Notes under the pieces: generated by a model
Told to the model about the DNA's origin: nothing
Seen by the model: only the letters and a program-made list of their open reading frames with translations
Databases searched by the model: none
Shown: positions 1 to 5,293 of the stretch, one piece after another
Layout of the letters: the number at the start of each line of letters is the position of its first letter
Position numbering within the stretch: position 1 is the first letter of the stretch
Translations under genes and position numbers: made by a program
DNA from: an uncultured Eubacteriales bacterium
Lineage (GTDB): Bacteria > Bacillota > Clostridia > Oscillospirales > Acutalibacteraceae
Direction: 5' to 3'
Assembly (NCBI GenBank): GCA_934463265.1
Contig: CAKSIU010000031.1
Coordinates: forward strand, 1 to 7,714
Length of the DNA stretch: 7,714 nt

Positions 1-215
1 AACAGTTGATTTTGAGCTGTATCAACTTTTAACTGTGTAATTTTTCCACCATATTCCGTATTTTCAAAATAGAAATATCCTCCCATCGGAATCACGTTGT
101 TTTCTGCACTTATTGTAATTTGAAAGCTATTTTCCGAGCCAATCTCGAAATCAAGCTCGTAATCTTTCAAAATCTCAATATCAATCCGATTTTCGTCTGT
201 ATAAATTAAATCCAT
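1..215 (-). CDS. Gp37-like phage tail protein, N-terminal 71 residues (cut by window edge)
   Basis: The first 71 codons are visible; the rest lies beyond base 1. The start ATG at 215 is set by a good ribosome binding site (AAAGGGTGA, about 222-230). The translation opens MDLIYTDENR and continues with ILKDYELDFEIGS (15-27), then an acidic, beta-rich stretch ending in ENTEYGGKI (51-59). From memory, this opening and the EYGG motif are typical of the Siphovirus ReqiPepy6 Gp37-like tail proteins that follow the distal tail protein in Clostridia phages; they are thought to build the tail tip. It lies directly downstream of Dit on the same strand, as expected. The upstream TTTGATG would allow a TGATG stop-start overlap with an uninterrupted Dit gene, but an inserted element now separates the two. 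Family call is by recall, not by search. Confidence 0.7.
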   Translation of the reverse strand, partial: MDLIYTDENRIDIEILKDYELDFEIGSENSFQITISAENNVIPMGGYFYFENTEYGGKITQLKVDTAQNQL

Positions 216-237
216 CAAAGTTTCACCCTTTCAGTTC

Positions 238-401
238 AGCCTTCGTTAATTTATTCCAGCACTGCCGCTGGACCGCACTGGGGAATAAATTCCCAGACCC
301 CCAACGCGCACTCGCACAGGCGTGCTCATGCTGTGTTTTTTTGCTCCGCGCTGTACAACAATCTAAGCAGCTTTCACCGCAAAAATGCGATTAACGATGC
401 T
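238..401. mobile_element. Putative MITE-like structured insertion between Dit and the Gp37-like gene
   Basis: A GC-rich island (58 of 100 bases are G or C at 251-350, against about 35% in neighbouring coding sequence) separates two tail genes that are normally contiguous. Its ends carry a perfect 8-bp inverted repeat, TCGTTAAT (243-250) and ATTAACGA (390-397), extended imperfectly by AGCC and TGCT. Inside are a 10-bp inverted repeat, AATTTATTCC (248-257) with GGAATAAATT (282-291), a CCAGC/GCTGG hairpin (256-271) and a CGCA/TGCG hairpin (378-389). No transposase is present and no clear target duplication is seen. On the minus strand it supplies the last residues and stop codon of Dit. The boundaries and the MITE label are inference; a small structured RNA or a generic intergenic repeat is also possible. 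Confidence 0.45.
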
Positions 402-1202
402 CCACTTAGGTTCACTGCGCTCGTCAAAAAGCGTTAAATCAAAACCAAAATCATTATTCCACGTTACCGCAACTACCCCTGATGGAATCTTTTGAAAAAT
501 ATAATTTTCACGGTTTCTATAATTTATCACACTTGTTCGTTTGCCGTCGGATTGCACAGTTTCAATGATTTTCTCTCGGCTATTAATTTCCAAATATTCG
601 TCGCCTTCGACCGGAACATTTACTGCGTACATATGGCCACCGATGTACAACGCTGGGTTTATCACGGGGCCATAAATTATTAATTTGAAATTACTTCCAA
701 CCAACGCGTCATTTAAAAAGCCTTTGAGTGCTCCTGAAGAGTACTGGTAAGGATATCCATAAATATATCCGTGCCCGGAAACTGGCTGGTTTTTTACAAA
801 ACTATATGTTTTCTCACAAACCCAATTATTCGTATCCGAAATTATTGTCAGTTCTAATGTCAGCAAATTTTGTGCAGCAAGAAAATCTTTTCTTACGTTT
901 GAAATCATGTAACAAGTATAATAATCGCCAAGATAAAATTTCCCTGGCCTTTTTGCTAAAACATCCTTTTCAAATATTTCGAAAAAAGAATTAAAAAGCT
1001 CAAAACCTTTACTTTGACTTCTGGCATGAATCGAAACTGACAATGTTTTTGTTGACACATTTGACAAATTAAAGCTTTTAATTTTATTAAAATCGCTCTC
1101 ATAATTCCAAGTGTAATCGCGCATTTTATATGAGTTTGAAAAATAATTTTTTCCATCAAACTTTATCGTCTCACCAAGATGATTCATATATTTCAAAACC
1201 AA
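363..1202 (-). CDS. Phage distal tail protein (Dit), siphovirus tail component
   Basis: Dit forms the hub joining the tail tube to the tip or baseplate. Recognisable family stretches are NHLGETIKFDGKNYF near the N-terminus, VLAKRPGKFYLGDYY in the middle, NFKLIIYGPVINPALYI further on, and FQKIPSGVVAVTWNNDFGFD before the C-terminal ERSEPKW. The frame is open from a GTG at 1223, but GGAGGTG (1212-1218) lies inside that extension. It places the likely start at TTG 1202 (MVLKYMNHLGE, 279 residues), with TTG 1196 and ATG 1187 as alternatives. The gene follows the tape measure locus closely. From memory, homologues end shortly after EPKW. Here the frame runs on through about 11 residues (IVNRIFAVKAA) encoded by the GC-rich insertion, so the native C-terminus and its overlap with the next gene have been replaced. 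The protein is otherwise full length and probably foldable. Confidence 0.85.
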   Translation of the reverse strand: MVLKYMNHLGETIKFDGKNYFSNSYKMRDYTWNYESDFNKIKSFNLSNVSTKTLSVSIHARSQSKGFELFNSFFEIFEKDVLAKRPGKFYLGDYYTCYMISNVRKDFLAAQNLLTLELTIISDTNNWVCEKTYSFVKNQPVSGHGYIYGYPYQYSSGALKGFLNDALVGSNFKLIIYGPVINPALYIGGHMYAVNVPVEGDEYLEINSREKIIETVQSDGKRTSVINYRNRENYIFQKIPSGVVAVTWNNDFGFDLTLFDERSEPKWSIVNRIFAVKAA

Positions 1203-1211
1203 AAAATTTTT

Positions 1212-1218
1212 CACCTCC
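1212..1218 (-). promoter_or_regulatory. Ribosome binding site deciding the Dit start
   Basis: GGAGGTG on the minus strand lies just past the tape measure stop (1220-1222) and 9 nt before TTG 1202. It argues against the GTG at 1223, which lies upstream of it. Confidence 0.75.
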
Positions 1219-1219
1219 G

Positions 1220-1798
1220 TCACGCATAACGCCTTACCAGCCTTGCTATTTCGCGGTCATTAAATCTCAAACTTACTCCATCTACGAGCGCTTTTACGAT
1301 TTTTCCGCACAAACTTCCATTAAGCTCATGTGTTTCATCTAGCAAACGTTCAAGCACTTCAGTTTCTTTCTGATAGATTACAGAAAAATCCGTACTTAAG
1401 CCATTTAAAGGCTTATTTTTTAAACTATTGCTCTCAAAATTTGCACCCGAATTCACATAATTTATCGCCGTGTTCATCTCAATTTCAAAGTCGGTTGGAA
1501 TCGAATTTTGCATCTGCTTCGAGACGTTTTTCATTGAGTTTTCAAATCCTTCTCCAACGCCAAGCGCCAAGTTTTTACCGATTTGCTCTTCAAACAATTT
1601 TGATAGCGATGCAATTCCAAAAAAGCTTTTAATTCCTTTTAAAATGCTTTCTCCAAAACCTCTAATCTTGTTAAGTACCCAATCTTTCGCGTTATTTATA
1701 CCATTCCAAAGCCCTTGCACAAGATTTTTACCGATATCAAGCATTTTCCCAGGTAGCTCACAAACCGTACTCCAGATGCCTGACACTAAATTTTGCAC
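1220..1798 (-). CDS. Tape measure protein, C-terminal fragment
   Basis: This 192-residue frame begins at GTG 1798, but in-frame family-like sequence (QLLSAGINAVQNLVSGIW) extends upstream to about 1825, so the GTG is not a natural start. It carries the end of the tape measure: amphipathic LPGKMLDIGKNLVQGLWNGI repeats, then KGIKSFFGIASLSKLFEEQIGKNLALGVGEGF. That last stretch is the near-universal C-terminal signature of this family, usually seen as GIHSPSxxF. It ends RFNDREIARLVRRYA, and its TGA stop (1220-1222) lies next to the Dit ribosome binding site. There is no plausible Shine-Dalgarno sequence for independent expression. It would have been continuous with the fragment ending at 1804 before a shift near 1804-1830. 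Confidence 0.75.
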   Translation of the reverse strand: MQNLVSGIWSTVCELPGKMLDIGKNLVQGLWNGINNAKDWVLNKIRGFGESILKGIKSFFGIASLSKLFEEQIGKNLALGVGEGFENSMKNVSKQMQNSIPTDFEIEMNTAINYVNSGANFESNSLKNKPLNGLSTDFSVIYQKETEVLERLLDETHELNGSLCGKIVKALVDGVSLRFNDREIARLVRRYA

Positions 1799-1803
1799 AG
1801 CGT

Positions 1804-2160
1804 TTATTCCGGCTGAAAGCAGTTGACTGCACCAATTATGCTGTTCCAGATTTTACTCGGGAGCGTTCCCACAAAATTAATTACTGTGCTCACAAACTCG
1901 CTAGCCTTAGAAGTACCTGTATTTATTAGGCTCACAAAAAACATGCCAACATTTGTGATTGCTTTTTGTAGCCAATCCCAGATTTTCCCTGGCAATTCTT
2001 TTACTGAATCGATTACCTTATCCACAAACTCGTTGGCCTTAGAAATTCCAGTACGTATGATATTTACAAAAAATGTGCTAACCTTATTTGTCGCATCACA
2101 AAGCCAAGTCCAAATTTTGCCTGGCAGTTCTGAAAAAAAGGTTATCACTTGGCTGATAAA
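1804..2160 (-). repeat. Tandem 132-bp (44-residue) repeats in the tape measure protein
   Basis: Within the middle fragment, residues 466-509, 510-553 and 554 onward are copies of one 44-residue unit. Landmarks recur at constant spacing: FISQVI / FVDKVI / FVSTVI, then LPGKIW / LPGKIW / LPSKIW, then SKANE / SKASE. The third copy is cut short where the reading frame breaks near 1810-1826. Such helical repeats are common in tape measure proteins, where repeat number can tune tail length. A repeat array is also a natural site for recombinational deletion. Confidence 0.8.
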
Positions 2161-3555
2161 TTTTGGCACTTCAGTTGAGGCAAAGTTCCACAAATCGGCG
2201 CCCCACTGAATAATTTGTTCAAGCGCGAGCTTTAGAACAGCATTAAGAAGTTTCGGCAGTTTTCCAAACCAGTCGCCTATATTTGCAACAAAATTTGGAA
2301 TTGTTTCGGTGAAAAACGCGACAAAAGAATTCCACGCTTCCGGAATCGTCTCCGTAAAGAAATTTAAAATTGCCTCCCAAGCCACAGAGAATGCCGCCTG
2401 AACATTTTCCCATAAGCCAATCCAAAAATTTCTAAAACCTTCGCAATTGTTCCAAAGCAGAATAAAACCCGCAACAAGTGCGCCTATTGCAGTAATAACC
2501 AGTCCAATCGGATTTGCACTCATTGCAGCATTCATCAGCCACTGAGCTGCTGTAACCGCGCCTTGAGCTACCGTCAGAGCCACTTCTTTAATTCGCATGA
2601 AATCTAAGTTTGAAGCTACATCTAAGATTTTGCCTCCGAAACTCTGCATTTGAGTAAACGTATCCCCGATTTCGCTTACAAAATTTACAGCTTTAATCGC
2701 AAGCATTGCAGCTACAATGCCACCTAACGCAACTGATAACAGTCCCGAATTGTCAATCATCCAAGAAATCAGATTCATTAAAGGCGGCAATAGATTCACG
2801 ACCATTTCACTGATTCCCTCAATTAGCGTCCCTGCGCTCTCTGATAATTTATCAAGAGCATCCTTTAAAACACCGGATTCACTGGCCTTTTGAAAAAATT
2901 CAGTTAGTTTTGAAGCCGCATTCTGGAGCGGTTCTTGGACTTTGTCATAAAGAGTTAATCCCATTTCTGAAAATGTATTTTTAAGGATTTGCACTTTGCT
3001 TTCGGTCGTTGCATATCGCTGCTGAGCTTCATTTGTAAGGGCTGAATTTTCGTTCCAAGCCTCATTTGAAGTTTTTATTGCATTTGTAAATAAGTCATTT
3101 GCGTTCGAAGCTCTCAAAAGCGCGTCACGAAGCCGTGTTTCGCTGATTCCCATATCGTCAAGAAATTTTAGGGCACTTTCATCCTGTAAATTTCCTAGAC
3201 CGGAAATAAAGGCAGTTAAAGCACCTGTTGCATCTTCAGCAAAATATTTCTGAAACTCCGCCGTTGATATGCCGGCCGCTTTTGCAAAATATTCAAGCTC
3301 AGAGCTACCTGTTTCACAGGCGTTAGCCATCATTATTATCGCCCGAGAAATCGCCGTGCCGCCGCCCTGGGCCTCTAGCCCGAGCGAAGATAAAGCCGCT
3401 GCAACACCCAAAATATCTGCTTCGGTCATGCCGACTTGTGAGCCTGCCGCTGAGATATTAAGTGCCATTTGAGTTACTTCTGATTCAGTTGTTGCAAAAT
3501 TGTTTCCAAGGGCACCTATTGATGAACCAAGCCTATCAAAATTTTGCTGGTTCAT
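1804..3555 (-). CDS. Tape measure protein, central fragment (TP901 core)
   Basis: This 583-residue frame begins at ATG 3555, but this is an internal methionine: the preceding in-frame codons read TNITG, which in the family leads straight into MNQQNFDRLG. Residues 1-75 hold the TP901 core signature (DRLGSSIGALGNNFATTESE, then ADILGVAAALSSLGLEA, then GGGTAIS). Two hydrophobic segments follow at about 271-292 and 348-368; the second runs into the family landmark LLWNNCEGFRNFW (366-378). Two FFTETIP motifs lie at 399-405 and 414-420, and 44-residue repeats begin at 466. It ends out of phase in the sequence NCFQPE. No ribosome binding site precedes ATG 3555, so separate translation is unlikely beyond coupling through the ATGA overlap with the upstream frame's stop. 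Confidence 0.8.
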   Translation of the reverse strand: MNQQNFDRLGSSIGALGNNFATTESEVTQMALNISAAGSQVGMTEADILGVAAALSSLGLEAQGGGTAISRAIIMMANACETGSSELEYFAKAAGISTAEFQKYFAEDATGALTAFISGLGNLQDESALKFLDDMGISETRLRDALLRASNANDLFTNAIKTSNEAWNENSALTNEAQQRYATTESKVQILKNTFSEMGLTLYDKVQEPLQNAASKLTEFFQKASESGVLKDALDKLSESAGTLIEGISEMVVNLLPPLMNLISWMIDNSGLLSVALGGIVAAMLAIKAVNFVSEIGDTFTQMQSFGGKILDVASNLDFMRIKEVALTVAQGAVTAAQWLMNAAMSANPIGLVITAIGALVAGFILLWNNCEGFRNFWIGLWENVQAAFSVAWEAILNFFTETIPEAWNSFVAFFTETIPNFVANIGDWFGKLPKLLNAVLKLALEQIIQWGADLWNFASTEVPKFISQVITFFSELPGKIWTWLCDATNKVSTFFVNIIRTGISKANEFVDKVIDSVKELPGKIWDWLQKAITNVGMFFVSLINTGTSKASEFVSTVINFVGTLPSKIWNSIIGAVNCFQPE

Positions 3556-4427
3556 TCCAGTGATATTTGTGTCCTTTTTATTGACTGTAGTCCAGATTCA
3601 AATTGCTCAAATTCCTCATCCGTTGCGTTGACGGTCTTACGAACACCTGCAAATGCGCTTTCAAATTCAATTCCACCTGAAACAACAGATTTTACTGCAC
3701 TAACTAAATTTCGGCCAAGCATCCGAACAGCATCGCTTGCCAAATTAGCAATTACGCCTTTCATAACTGTAAAGCCCTCACTTAGCTTAGATGTAGAGCT
3801 TTTAACCGAGTTCATCTCGTCGCCTAGCTGTTCCGTGGCCTTTTCAGCCGCGTTTAGCTTGTCTTTATTGTCCAGAATATCGTTGTTTAAAGACTTTATT
3901 TGTGAGGCTAAATTTTTTGCTTCAGTGCTATTTTTGCCTTGACTGAGTACAACGTTTTTATACTCAGTCTGCAACGATTTTAACTTTTCACCCTGGTTTG
4001 ACAGCTCAGTATTTAGCTTATCAAGCGGAGTTTTTGATTTTTCCATTTGAGCGTTTACGTCTTTTAAACTGCTTTCCATTCTTGAAAGTTCAGTTTCTGC
4101 TTTGTTTAATGAAACTTTCCAGCTGTTAGTTTTCTTGTCATTCTCACCGTATTTTTCACTGGACTGTGCAAGTGCATTTTTCAAAACAGAAATTTTCTCT
4201 TTTTGCTTTTCAATTTGCTCATTTAGAATTTTATTTCGAGAGGTGAGGGCTGTTGTAGACTTATCATTTTTAGTAAACTCTGCCGTCACTTTTCCCATTT
4301 CCGAAGCTAAAACCCGAAGATTTGAATTTATTTGCTTAACTGCTTCTCTATACGTTTTTTCTCCCTCTAGTTTTGAATGTATTTGAACCCGCCATACTTC
4401 CACCTCCAATGAAATAAAAATAAGCAT
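3552..4427 (-). CDS. Tape measure protein, N-terminal coiled-coil fragment
   Basis: The open frame runs from an ATG at 4427, but that codon lies in the 3' arm of the toxin terminator and has no ribosome binding site. The family-like sequence begins around 4385 (QIHSKLEGEKTYREAVKQIN). It continues as a long lysine- and glutamate-rich coiled coil (about residues 35-215 of the frame), then VMKGVIANLASDAVRMLG and the start of the TP901 core, FESAFAGVRKTVNATDEEFEQFESGL. After that it degenerates into SIKRTQISLE and stops at TGA 3552. The real start should be ATG 4395 behind GGAGGTG. In the present sequence that ATG is in a different frame, and dropping one G from the GGG run at about 4388-4390 would join them (MAVQIHSKLEG). 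Probably not expressed as a functional protein. Confidence 0.7.
   Translation of the reverse strand: MLIFISLEVEVWRVQIHSKLEGEKTYREAVKQINSNLRVLASEMGKVTAEFTKNDKSTTALTSRNKILNEQIEKQKEKISVLKNALAQSSEKYGENDKKTNSWKVSLNKAETELSRMESSLKDVNAQMEKSKTPLDKLNTELSNQGEKLKSLQTEYKNVVLSQGKNSTEAKNLASQIKSLNNDILDNKDKLNAAEKATEQLGDEMNSVKSSTSKLSEGFTVMKGVIANLASDAVRMLGRNLVSAVKSVVSGGIEFESAFAGVRKTVNATDEEFEQFESGLQSIKRTQISLE
4401..4407 (-). promoter_or_regulatory. Tape measure ribosome binding site
   Basis: GGAGGTG on the minus strand, about 5 nt before ATG 4395 (ATGGCGGG...). It is a textbook site, yet the ATG it serves opens a 15-codon frame, which exposes a frameshift at the very start of the tape measure gene. Confidence 0.7.
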
Positions 4428-4445
4428 TCCATTTCTGAAATGCTT
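4412..4445 (-). terminator. Rho-independent terminator of the toxin-antitoxin operon
   Basis: On the minus strand a 10-bp stem (AAGCATTTCA with TGGAATGCTT, one T-G wobble) closes a GAAA tetraloop at 4432-4435. It is followed by ATTTTTATTT. The 5' arm begins on the last base of the toxin stop codon. It separates the cassette from the tape measure gene, which starts about 20 bases further on with no visible promoter of its own. Confidence 0.85.
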
Positions 4446-4753
4446 TAAATTATTTTAGAAAAATCCATTTTGCCGTACAAAACTCTATGAACTTCCACTA
4501 CTTTTTTATCTTCAAAGACAGTATAAAATATAATATAATTTTTCACCGTCACATATCGATATTCTTTGGTCAACGGCTTAGAAAACTTATAAACTCCATG
4601 TGCATAAGGAAAAACCTTTAGTGTATTTGCTGTTTGTTCAAACGCATCAAGCAAATTTAATGCTGTTTTATGAGAACTCAATCTTTCTGAAATATAAAGG
4701 ATTATATTTTCGATGTCGCTTTTAGCAACAGGAAGGTAAACTAACTCGTACAC
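4445..4753 (-). CDS. RelE/ParE-family toxin of a type II toxin-antitoxin pair
   Basis: This 102-residue protein has the length and layout of the ParE/RelE fold: YELVYLPVAKSDIENIILYI (helix 1), a second helix (30-48), KVFPYAHGVYKF, then the strand region LTKEYRYVTVKNYIIFYTVF with Arg66 and NYIIFY (72-77), and a C-terminal strand with HRVLYGKMDF (89-98). Members either cleave mRNA at the ribosome (RelE) or poison DNA gyrase (ParE). The ending RVLYGKMD is more ParE/plasmid-stabilisation-like, but the target cannot be decided from sequence. The start is GTG 4753, only 3 nt after the antitoxin stop, with AAGGTG in the end of the antitoxin gene as ribosome binding site, so translation is coupled. 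A terminator follows at once. The gene looks intact although the neighbouring phage genes are broken. Confidence 0.85.
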   Translation of the reverse strand: MYELVYLPVAKSDIENIILYISERLSSHKTALNLLDAFEQTANTLKVFPYAHGVYKFSKPLTKEYRYVTVKNYIIFYTVFEDKKVVEVHRVLYGKMDFSKII

Positions 4754-4756
4754 TCG

Positions 4757-5032
4757 CTATTTCACCTTCTCTTCAATAGCTTTTCTTAAATTACCAAAAA
4801 TTTCATTATGATTGTATCTTTTACCTGTCAAATTGGATTCAAGTTCAGCTTCTTTTAATTTGAAATAAATATCATTTTCAAATTTTATTTTTTCAAAAGT
4901 ATCTAAACTCATAACAACCATATCTCCGTATCCATTTTTTGTTAAAAAAATAGGCTCGTTTGTTTCATGAATTTCTTTAGAAATATCCGCAAAATTATTT
5001 CTTAAATCAGAAACAGGTCTAATACATGGCAT
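4757..5032 (-). CDS. Phd/YefM-family antitoxin
   Basis: This 91-residue protein has the Phd/YefM pattern: an N-terminal DNA-binding dimer (IRPVSDLRNNFADISKEIHETNEPIFLTKNG...VVMSLDTFE, about 4-47) and a charged helical tail (about 55-91) expected to wrap the toxin. It neutralises the RelE/ParE protein encoded 3 nt downstream and should repress the operon together with it. The start is ATG 5032, because AAAGGAG (5041-5047) lies 8 nt before it. The in-frame GTG at 5041 sits inside that ribosome binding site and is rejected. Promoter and a palindromic operator lie just upstream, the usual autoregulated layout. Intact. Confidence 0.85.
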   Translation of the reverse strand: MPCIRPVSDLRNNFADISKEIHETNEPIFLTKNGYGDMVVMSLDTFEKIKFENDIYFKLKEAELESNLTGKRYNHNEIFGNLRKAIEEKVK

Positions 5033-5051
5033 ATTTATCACTCCTTTATCA

Positions 5052-5082
5052 ATATTATATCATCATAATGATATAATATCAA
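5052..5082 (-). promoter_or_regulatory. Toxin-antitoxin promoter with embedded operator
   Basis: On the minus strand, TTGATA (5077-5082) and TATAAT (5054-5059) are separated by exactly 17 bp. A perfect inverted repeat, ATATTATATCAT (5052-5063) and ATGATATAATAT (5068-5079) with a 4-bp centre, covers the -10 box and spacer. Binding there by the Phd-type antitoxin or its toxin complex would block RNA polymerase. The role as operator is inferred from position and symmetry. Confidence 0.8.
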
Positions 5083-5202
5083 CACTTAATGCGATAAAAA
5101 ATAATTTTCTATCGATATTTCAACACGTAAAGACCAATAAACACGATTTAAAGTAAAATATTTTTCTGTCCACCCTCCACAATCATTCTTAAAACCCTAC
5201 TC

Positions 5203-5225
5203 AAAGTAGCTATTTTAGTGACTTT
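5203..5225. promoter_or_regulatory. Candidate operator for the XRE repressor
   Basis: A 23-bp imperfect palindrome with arms AAAGT-N2-CTA and TAG-N2-ACTTT around a TTT centre. It ends 3 bases before the extended -10 element of the repressor gene, over the -35 position. CI-type repressors commonly bind such sites to control their own gene. There is only one clear copy here, whereas lambda-like control regions usually have several. Confidence 0.5.
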
Positions 5226-5227
5226 AA

Positions 5228-5236
5228 TGGTATAAT
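5228..5236 (+). promoter_or_regulatory. Extended -10 promoter of the XRE repressor gene
   Basis: TGGTATAAT matches the extended -10 consensus (TGn then TATAAT). No good -35 box is found 16-18 bp upstream, which the extended -10 would compensate for. Transcription would begin near 5243, giving a leader of about 50 nt before ATG 5294. Confidence 0.65.
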
Positions 5237-5293
5237 TAGTTGTCTATATTGACTGACAAGGGAAAAGTAATCATAGAGAAAAGGATGAACGAA

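Larger units (their letters stand above)
1220..4395 (-). pseudogene. Phage tail tape measure protein (TP901 type), broken into three frames
   Basis: The tape measure protein sets tail length and lines the tail tube. The locus holds the parts in the right order: N-terminal coiled coil, TP901 core, hydrophobic segments, helical repeats and C-terminal tail. They occupy three minus-strand frames (3552 up to the 4395 region; 1804 to about 3577; 1220 to about 1825). Three breaks are visible. First, the best start, ATG 4395 after GGAGGTG (4401-4407), is out of frame with the coiled coil and stops after 15 codons. Second, near 3555-3590 the core jumps from the FESGLQS region to TNITGMNQQNFDRLG, with about 60-70 family-typical residues missing. 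Third, near 1804-1830 the frame shifts inside the repeat array. Sequencing error could explain a single shift, but not the missing segment. I infer a non-functional gene. Confidence 0.75.

Noticed and set aside
246..329. A 27-residue minus-strand frame (MSTPVRVRVGG...) inside the GC-rich element
   Set aside because: It has no ribosome binding site, overlaps the inverted repeats and is Gly/Ser/Arg-rich as expected from chance translation of GC-rich structured DNA.
492..1826. Several plus-strand open frames of 60-118 codons opposite the tail genes
   Set aside because: They lie opposite clear family-matched minus-strand genes, lack ribosome binding sites and show no recognisable protein sequence.
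1804..2160. CRISPR-like array
   Set aside because: The 132-bp repeats are contiguous, diverged at DNA level and in frame with a tape measure protein; there are no spacers.
3545..3600. Programmed ribosomal frameshift joining the tape measure halves
   Set aside because: No slippery heptamer leads into the overlap in the needed direction, and the join would still lack the family-typical residues between the two motifs; deletion explains it better.
4425..4427. ATG 4427 as start of the tape measure gene
   Set aside because: It lies in the 3' arm of the toxin terminator and has no ribosome binding site; GGAGGTG with ATG 4395 is the natural start region.
5039..5041. GTG 5041 as start of the antitoxin
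   Set aside because: It overlaps the AAAGGAG that is correctly spaced for ATG 5032.
5240..5242. TTG 5240 as start of the XRE regulator
   Set aside because: It lies at or before the transcription start expected from TGGTATAAT (5228-5236) and lacks a ribosome binding site; ATG 5294 has one.
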